A stretch of 64,000 nt of DNA from Chitinophaga varians (lineage in GTDB: Bacteria; Bacteroidota; Bacteroidia; Chitinophagales; Chitinophagaceae): positions 2,046,001-2,110,000 of the forward strand of contig NZ_JABAIA010000001.1 in assembly GCF_012641275.1 (NCBI RefSeq), in the 5' to 3' direction. A model generated the notes under the pieces. That model worked only from the letters and a program-made list of their open reading frames with translations. It made no database searches and was not told where the DNA came from. Shown piece by piece: positions 59,897 to 64,000 of the stretch. The stretch's first letter is position 1, and the number at the start of each line of letters is the position of its first letter. The translations under genes were made by a program, and so were the position numbers.

Positions 59897-61207
59897 ATGA
59901 ACAAAATATGGCTTATCATTAAGAGAGAATTCCTCACCCGCGTCCGCAAACGCTCCTTCCTGGTAGTAACCCTGCTGGTGCCGGTAGCCTTTGCCGCCAT
60001 GATCATTATCCCCATCCTCATGGCTGTCAGCGGCAACGAGAGCAAACGCATTGCGGTCATCGATAAAAGCGGCATCTTCAACAACCAGCTGCCGGATAAA
60101 AGAGGCGTCTACTTCAAATACCTGCCAGACGCCAATCTCGATAGTCTCAAACGCCACTACGAGGCAGAAGACTACTCCGGTGTCCTTTATATACCGGATA
60201 TTGATATTAACCGCCCGGTCGGACTGGAATACTACAGTAAAGGCCAGGTAGGCATCTCCCTGGAATCAGCGATCAACGGTGATATCAACAACGTGATCGA
60301 AAGGAAACGCATGGAGCAGGAAGGCATCGACAAATCCAAGCTGGACGCGCTCCGTTCCAATATCTCCGTCGACTTCAAAAGCGGCGACGATGAAAAGAAA
60401 GGCAACTCATGGGTGGCCTACGGCGTAGGCTATGCCTGTGGCTTTACCATCTATATCGTACTGCTGCTGTTCGGCACTTCCGTCATGCGCGGCGTCATGG
60501 AAGAGAAAGTAAGCCGCATCGCCGAAGTGATGATCTCCAGTGTAAAACCATTCCAGCTGATGATGGGCAAGATCGTAGGTATTGCGGCAGTGGGACTGTT
60601 GCAGTTTCTGATATGGGGCGTACTGATCAGCGTCATCTATACCATCATACCGCTGTTCCTTTCTCCGGAAAGTATCCAGGCTGCCAGTCAAAGCAACATG
60701 ATGGCGCAGGGCAACAATGCTGAGGCAGCCGAAGCTTTCCGCCGGGTGACCGACGTGGTGGACAGTATCAACTGGCCACTGCTGTTATCCTGCTTCATAT
60801 TTTATTTCCTCGGCGGCTATCTGTTCTACTCCTCGCTGTTTGCCGCTATCGGCAGCCTGGCCAATGAAGACGCCTCCGATGTGCAACAGCTGACTTTTCC
60901 CATCACGGTGCCCATCATTATTGGTATTATGATCATGATGAAAGCCGTACATGACCCGGGCAGCCAGCTGGCCGTATGGGGCAGCATTATTCCCTTCACT
61001 TCGCCCATGGTGATGATGGCCCGTTTGCCGTATGGCGTGCCGGGAACCGTGCCTTACTGGCAACTGGCATTGTCTTTTGCTTTTCTGATCGGAGGTTTTA
61101 TAGTGAATACCTGGGCGGCCGGAAAGATATACCGCACGGGCATTTTGCTGTATGGTAAAAAAATCACCCTGAAAGAAGCCCTGAAATGGGTGGTGAAGAA
61201 AGGATAA
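59897..61207 (+). CDS. ABC transporter permease (ABC-2 type, NatB-like)
   Basis: A 436-residue permease. One N-terminal membrane helix (about 21-44) is followed by a large extracytoplasmic domain (about 45-170) and a block of five helices (172-415), with EEKVSRIAEVMISSVKPFQLMMGK (split over the conserved E-loop), as in NatB/ABC-2 exporters. It forms a two-gene exporter with the ATPase before it; the substrate (sodium, drug or peptide) is not clear. A long inverted repeat follows. Confidence 0.94.
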   Translation: MNKIWLIIKREFLTRVRKRSFLVVTLLVPVAFAAMIIIPILMAVSGNESKRIAVIDKSGIFNNQLPDKRGVYFKYLPDANLDSLKRHYEAEDYSGVLYIPDIDINRPVGLEYYSKGQVGISLESAINGDINNVIERKRMEQEGIDKSKLDALRSNISVDFKSGDDEKKGNSWVAYGVGYACGFTIYIVLLLFGTSVMRGVMEEKVSRIAEVMISSVKPFQLMMGKIVGIAAVGLLQFLIWGVLISVIYTIIPLFLSPESIQAASQSNMMAQGNNAEAAEAFRRVTDVVDSINWPLLLSCFIFYFLGGYLFYSSLFAAIGSLANEDASDVQQLTFPITVPIIIGIMIMMKAVHDPGSQLAVWGSIIPFTSPMVMMARLPYGVPGTVPYWQLALSFAFLIGGFIVNTWAAGKIYRTGILLYGKKITLKEALKWVVKKG

Positions 61208-61227
61208 TATCATTTAAGCATTTGGCT

Positions 61228-61288
61228 ATTTTGATATTTGATTATTTGAAGCGCGCCAGGCGTTCTTTAAATAATCAAATATCAAAAT
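61228..61288. terminator. 20-bp perfect inverted repeat between convergent genes
   Basis: Bases 61228-61247 and 61269-61288 are exact inverted copies (ATTTTGATATTTGATTATTT), around a 21-base GC-rich centre. It can end transcription on both strands. The same 20-mer occurs at 770-789, suggesting an interspersed family. Confidence 0.75.
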
Positions 61289-61290
61289 GA

Positions 61291-62235
61291 TCAAATAGCT
61301 AAATCGCCCAATTGTTTCCGCACTGTCTGAAACTCCTTCCAGATATCTTCCAGTACTTCGGCCGCAGGCTTTATATCGTGGATCAATGCGCTTACCTGGC
61401 CTATTTCCAGTTCTCCTTCTTCCAGGTTGCCTTCAAACATGCCGGTTTTAGCGCGGGCGCGGCCCAGCAGTATTTTCAGTGCGTCCGGGTCAGCACCGCT
61501 GTCTTCCGCAGTTTTCACCGATTCGTAAAAATGATTTTTAATCAGGCGTACAGGGGTTAGTTTCTTCAGACTAAGCATGGTATCGCCTTCCCTGGCGTTG
61601 ACCACCGCCTGTTTGAAGTTAATATGGGAAGATGCTTCCGGGGTTGCCACAAAACGGCTGCCTACCTGTACTCCCGAGGCTCCCAGCGCAAAAGCTGCTG
61701 CCATGGCTCTTCCGGAACCGATGCCCCCTGCAGCGATCACGGGTATCTGTACTTTTTCACAGACAGCCGGTATCAGCACCATGGTAGTCGTTTCTTCGCG
61801 GCCGTTATGTCCGCCGGCTTCAAAACCTTCTGCCACTACGGCGTCTACGCCGGCAGCTTCACTTTTCAGTGCAAATGCGGAACTGGACACCACATGTACC
61901 ACCTTGACGCCCGCAGCCTTCAACACCGGTGTCCAGGTTTTGGGGTTACCGGCAGAAGTAAACACCACCTGTACTTTTTCTTCCAGGATGATGTTGATCA
62001 ATTGTTCGATATCCGGGTACAAAAGGGGCACGTTCACCCCAAAAGGTTTGTTGGTAGCTTCTTTACAGCGTTGGATATGATGCCTCAGTACATCGGGGTA
62101 CATACTGCCTGCGCCAATAAGGCCCAGCCCGCCTGCATTACTCACTGCACTGGCTAAACGCCATCCGCTGGCCCATATCATGCCGGCTTGTACAATCGGG
62201 TATTGTATCCCGAATAAAGTTGAAATCCGGTTCAT
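61291..62235 (-). CDS. Nitronate monooxygenase / FMN-dependent 2-nitropropane dioxygenase-like
   Basis: A 314-residue TIM-barrel flavoprotein. FGIQYPIVQAGMIWASGWRL at the N-terminus, GFEAGGHNGREETTT (about 139-152), PVIAAGGIGSGRAMAAAFAL and GVQVGSRFVATPEAS are standard for nitronate monooxygenase/FabK-type enzymes. It oxidises nitroalkanes or reduces an enoyl substrate; which cannot be told by eye, though the AGGHNG motif fits nitronate monooxygenase. It starts 18 bases after the nucleotidyltransferase stop and may be co-transcribed with it. Confidence 0.9.
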   Translation of the reverse strand: MNRISTLFGIQYPIVQAGMIWASGWRLASAVSNAGGLGLIGAGSMYPDVLRHHIQRCKEATNKPFGVNVPLLYPDIEQLINIILEEKVQVVFTSAGNPKTWTPVLKAAGVKVVHVVSSSAFALKSEAAGVDAVVAEGFEAGGHNGREETTTMVLIPAVCEKVQIPVIAAGGIGSGRAMAAAFALGASGVQVGSRFVATPEASSHINFKQAVVNAREGDTMLSLKKLTPVRLIKNHFYESVKTAEDSGADPDALKILLGRARAKTGMFEGNLEEGELEIGQVSALIHDIKPAAEVLEDIWKEFQTVRKQLGDLAI

Positions 62236-62253
62236 GTAACGAATATAATATCT

Positions 62254-63246
62254 TTAGCCCAGATCGATTTCCGTATTGTCGCCGATATTAAGGCTCTGGC
62301 TAAGGCCGCGGATATTGGCATCGCTGCCTATCAGCGATGATTTCAGCACCACCTCATACAGGTTGCTGAATGAACCGATAATAGAATCTTTTACGATGGA
62401 ATAATTGATCACCGTATTATCGCCCACGGCCACGTTAGGGCCGATGATGGAGTTTTTGATGTTGCAGCCTTCCCCTATGCTCACCGGCGGTATGATAATA
62501 GTATTCTCATACGGCAATACCGGATTGTTAGCGGCTTTGTATTTTTTCAACAGGATGGCATTGGTTTCCAGCAGGGTGTCCTTACGGCCACAGTCGAACC
62601 AGTTGATCACCTTAAAAGCATTAAACTGTACGCCATGCTCGATCATGCATTCCAGCGCATCGGTCAGCTGAAACTCGTCGTGCGACTTGATATGATTGTC
62701 GATATTGGCCTGCAGGCATTCATAGAGCTGTGCGCTCTCCTTGATTTTATAAAGCCCTACCAGCGCCAAATTCGATTTAGGGATCTGTGGTTTTTCCACT
62801 ACGCGGGTGATCTTTCCGCCCTCTTCCAGTTCAGCCACGCCGAAATTGCGCGGGTCGTCCACTTTTTTCAGTCCCAGTACAGAATACGGAGAAGCAATCA
62901 CTTCTTTGAAATCGCATTCGCAGATAGTATCTCCCAGTACGATCAGCACCTCATCATTGGCCACTACCTCGCGGGTCAGCAGGATAGCGTGACCGGTGCC
63001 CTCACGGCTGTTTTGCTGCACAAAGTGACAGGTCAGCTGCGGGTATTTTTTTTCAACGTAATGCTGTATTTTCTCACCCAGGTATCCCACCACAAAAACG
63101 AATTCAGTGATACCTGCATCTACCAGCTGGTCCACGATGATGCTCAATATGGTCCTGCCGGCTAATGGAATAAGTGCTTTGGGTTGTGTATATGTATGTG
63201 GCCTGAGTTTAGTACCAGCTCCTGCCACAGGTATTATTGCCTTCAT
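62254..63246 (-). CDS. Sugar-phosphate nucleotidyltransferase with hexapeptide repeats
   Basis: A 330-residue NDP-sugar pyrophosphorylase-like enzyme. The signature GAGTKLRPHTYTQPKALIPL has TK where TR is usual. The nucleotide-binding IVLGDTICECDF and ALVGLYKI follow, and the C-terminus (about 245-330) is a left-handed beta-helix with NSIIGPNVAVGDNTVINYSI repeats. It activates a sugar-1-phosphate with NTP, probably glucose or a relative. It is divergent from glyA. Confidence 0.92.
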   Translation of the reverse strand: MKAIIPVAGAGTKLRPHTYTQPKALIPLAGRTILSIIVDQLVDAGITEFVFVVGYLGEKIQHYVEKKYPQLTCHFVQQNSREGTGHAILLTREVVANDEVLIVLGDTICECDFKEVIASPYSVLGLKKVDDPRNFGVAELEEGGKITRVVEKPQIPKSNLALVGLYKIKESAQLYECLQANIDNHIKSHDEFQLTDALECMIEHGVQFNAFKVINWFDCGRKDTLLETNAILLKKYKAANNPVLPYENTIIIPPVSIGEGCNIKNSIIGPNVAVGDNTVINYSIVKDSIIGSFSNLYEVVLKSSLIGSDANIRGLSQSLNIGDNTEIDLG

Positions 63247-63300
63247 GTAGTTGTAGTTAGGATAAGCTCCGAATGCCGCGAAAATAGGACAAATTATGAA

Positions 63301-63383
63301 GATTTAGGGATTTTGGGCTTTATGGCTGTGCGAATTTTAACAATCAAAAACACAAAATTCGCCAATATGAAAATCCCTAAATC
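63301..63383. repeat. Nested inverted repeat upstream of glyA
   Basis: GATTTAGGGATTTT (63301-63314) pairs perfectly with 63370-63383, and inside it CGAATTTT (63331-63338) pairs with 63354-63361. Together they form a long two-part AT-rich hairpin between the divergent nucleotidyltransferase and glyA genes. It ends seven bases before the glyA promoter, so it is outside the glyA leader. Confidence 0.7.
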
Positions 63384-63389
63384 TCTGAA

Positions 63390-63420
63390 TTGCATTTCAT
63401 CAGGAGTTATTCTAAATTTG
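63390..63420 (+). promoter_or_regulatory. Promoter of glyA
   Basis: TTG (63390-63392), 20 bases, TAAATTTG (63413-63420), 19 bases before the ATG at 63440, with an AAGG ribosome-binding site in the leader. Confidence 0.75.
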
Positions 63421-63439
63421 CAGCAAATTTTAAGGCATC

Positions 63440-64000
63440 ATGCAAAGAGACCAGCAAATATTTGATATTATCCGCCAGGAATTGGAGCGTCAGCGCCATG
63501 GCATCGAATTGATCGCATCTGAAAACTTTACCAGCTTGCAGGTAATGCAGGCCATGGGTAATGTGATGACGAATAAATATGCCGAAGGCTACCCTGGCAA
63601 AAGATACTACGCCGGCTGCGAAATCGTGGACCAGAGCGAACAACTGGCTATCGACAGGGCTAAACAAATATTTGGTGCGGCTTATGCCAACGTACAACCT
63701 CACTCCGGCGCACAGGCCAATGCAGCAGTGATGCTGGCCATCCTGCAGCCCGGTGACAAAATCCTCGGTCTGGACCTGAGCATGGGCGGCCACCTGACCC
63801 ACGGTTCTTCCGTAAACTACTCCGGGAAGCTTTATGAGCCTCATTTCTATGGTGTTAACAAAGAAACCGGCCTCGTAGAATACGATAAAATGGAGGAAAT
63901 CGCCAACCGCGAAAAACCAAAACTGATCGTATGTGGCGCTTCCGCGTACAGCCGTGACTGGGACTACAAACGTATCCGCGAAATCGCTGATCAGGTAGGC
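63440..64000 (+). CDS. glyA: Serine hydroxymethyltransferase, N-terminal part (cut by window end)
   Basis: The first 187 residues of serine hydroxymethyltransferase, which interconverts serine and glycine with tetrahydrofolate. [54 protein letters not shown] and GGHLTHGS are the conserved N-terminal blocks. The PLP-binding lysine lies beyond the window edge. The ATG follows a clear promoter. Confidence 0.97.
   Translation, partial: MQRDQQIFDIIRQELERQRHGIELIASENFTSLQVMQAMGNVMTNKYAEGYPGKRYYAGCEIVDQSEQLAIDRAKQIFGAAYANVQPHSGAQANAAVMLAILQPGDKILGLDLSMGGHLTHGSSVNYSGKLYEPHFYGVNKETGLVEYDKMEEIANREKPKLIVCGASAYSRDWDYKRIREIADQVG

Overview
The window looks like a chromosomal segment of a Bacteroidota bacterium, most likely a Chitinophaga-like member of the Chitinophagaceae. 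This rests on SusC/SusD outer membrane proteins, many AraC, Crp/Fnr and ECF regulators, lipoproteins, and promoters of the Bacteroidota type (TTG, about 19 bases, TAnnTTTG), seen for instance before all three tRNA genes. No ribosomal RNA, CRISPR array, insertion sequence, transposase, integrase or phage gene was seen.

Layout. 0-10 kb: the end of a membrane protein, a DUF1697 protein, an ECF sigma factor with a membrane partner, a serine hydrolase, a GDPD-type phosphodiesterase, an OmpA lipoprotein, a flavin reductase-like protein, a small outer membrane protein, a zinc-protease-like lipoprotein, an SRPBCC protein and an AraC-SDR pair. 10-15.5 kb: an unusual operon of a signal-less protein with a LecA-like C-terminus and a mono-haem cytochrome-like protein, then nadC. 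15.8-26 kb: tRNA-Pro and mostly small regulators, membrane proteins and enzymes. 26-32.3 kb: an RHS polymorphic toxin with a probable immunity gene. 32.3-35 kb: an ECF sigma factor with an anti-sigma protein whose layout matches dual membrane-spanning anti-sigmas. 35.9-40.9 kb: an AT-rich accessory stretch with a membrane-bound winged-helix regulator, a nucleotidyltransferase plus small-protein pair, decayed gene copies, and a second identical tRNA-Pro. 41-51 kb: an oxidoreductase/AraC divergent pair and a susC-susD-sulfatase-sulfatase operon. 51-54.5 kb: a siderophore-type TonB receptor, a GNAT gene frameshifted at its start, tRNA-Ser. 54.8-64 kb: housekeeping genes: dnaA, a DUF3127 protein, a COG2509-type flavoprotein, an ABC exporter pair, a nitronate monooxygenase-like enzyme, a sugar nucleotidyltransferase and the start of glyA.

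How the parts work together. The sulfatase locus reads as capture (SusC/SusD) and hydrolysis of sulfate esters. The RHS gene is followed at once by its presumed immunity gene. The 32-34.5 kb sigma/anti-sigma pair could carry a signal from the outer membrane to transcription. The most unusual items are the lectin-cytochrome operon, the Dma-like anti-sigma, the nucleotidyltransferase-small protein module with a decayed relative of its small gene nearby, a decayed winged-helix fragment 23 kb from its intact relative, and several near-perfect operator palindromes.
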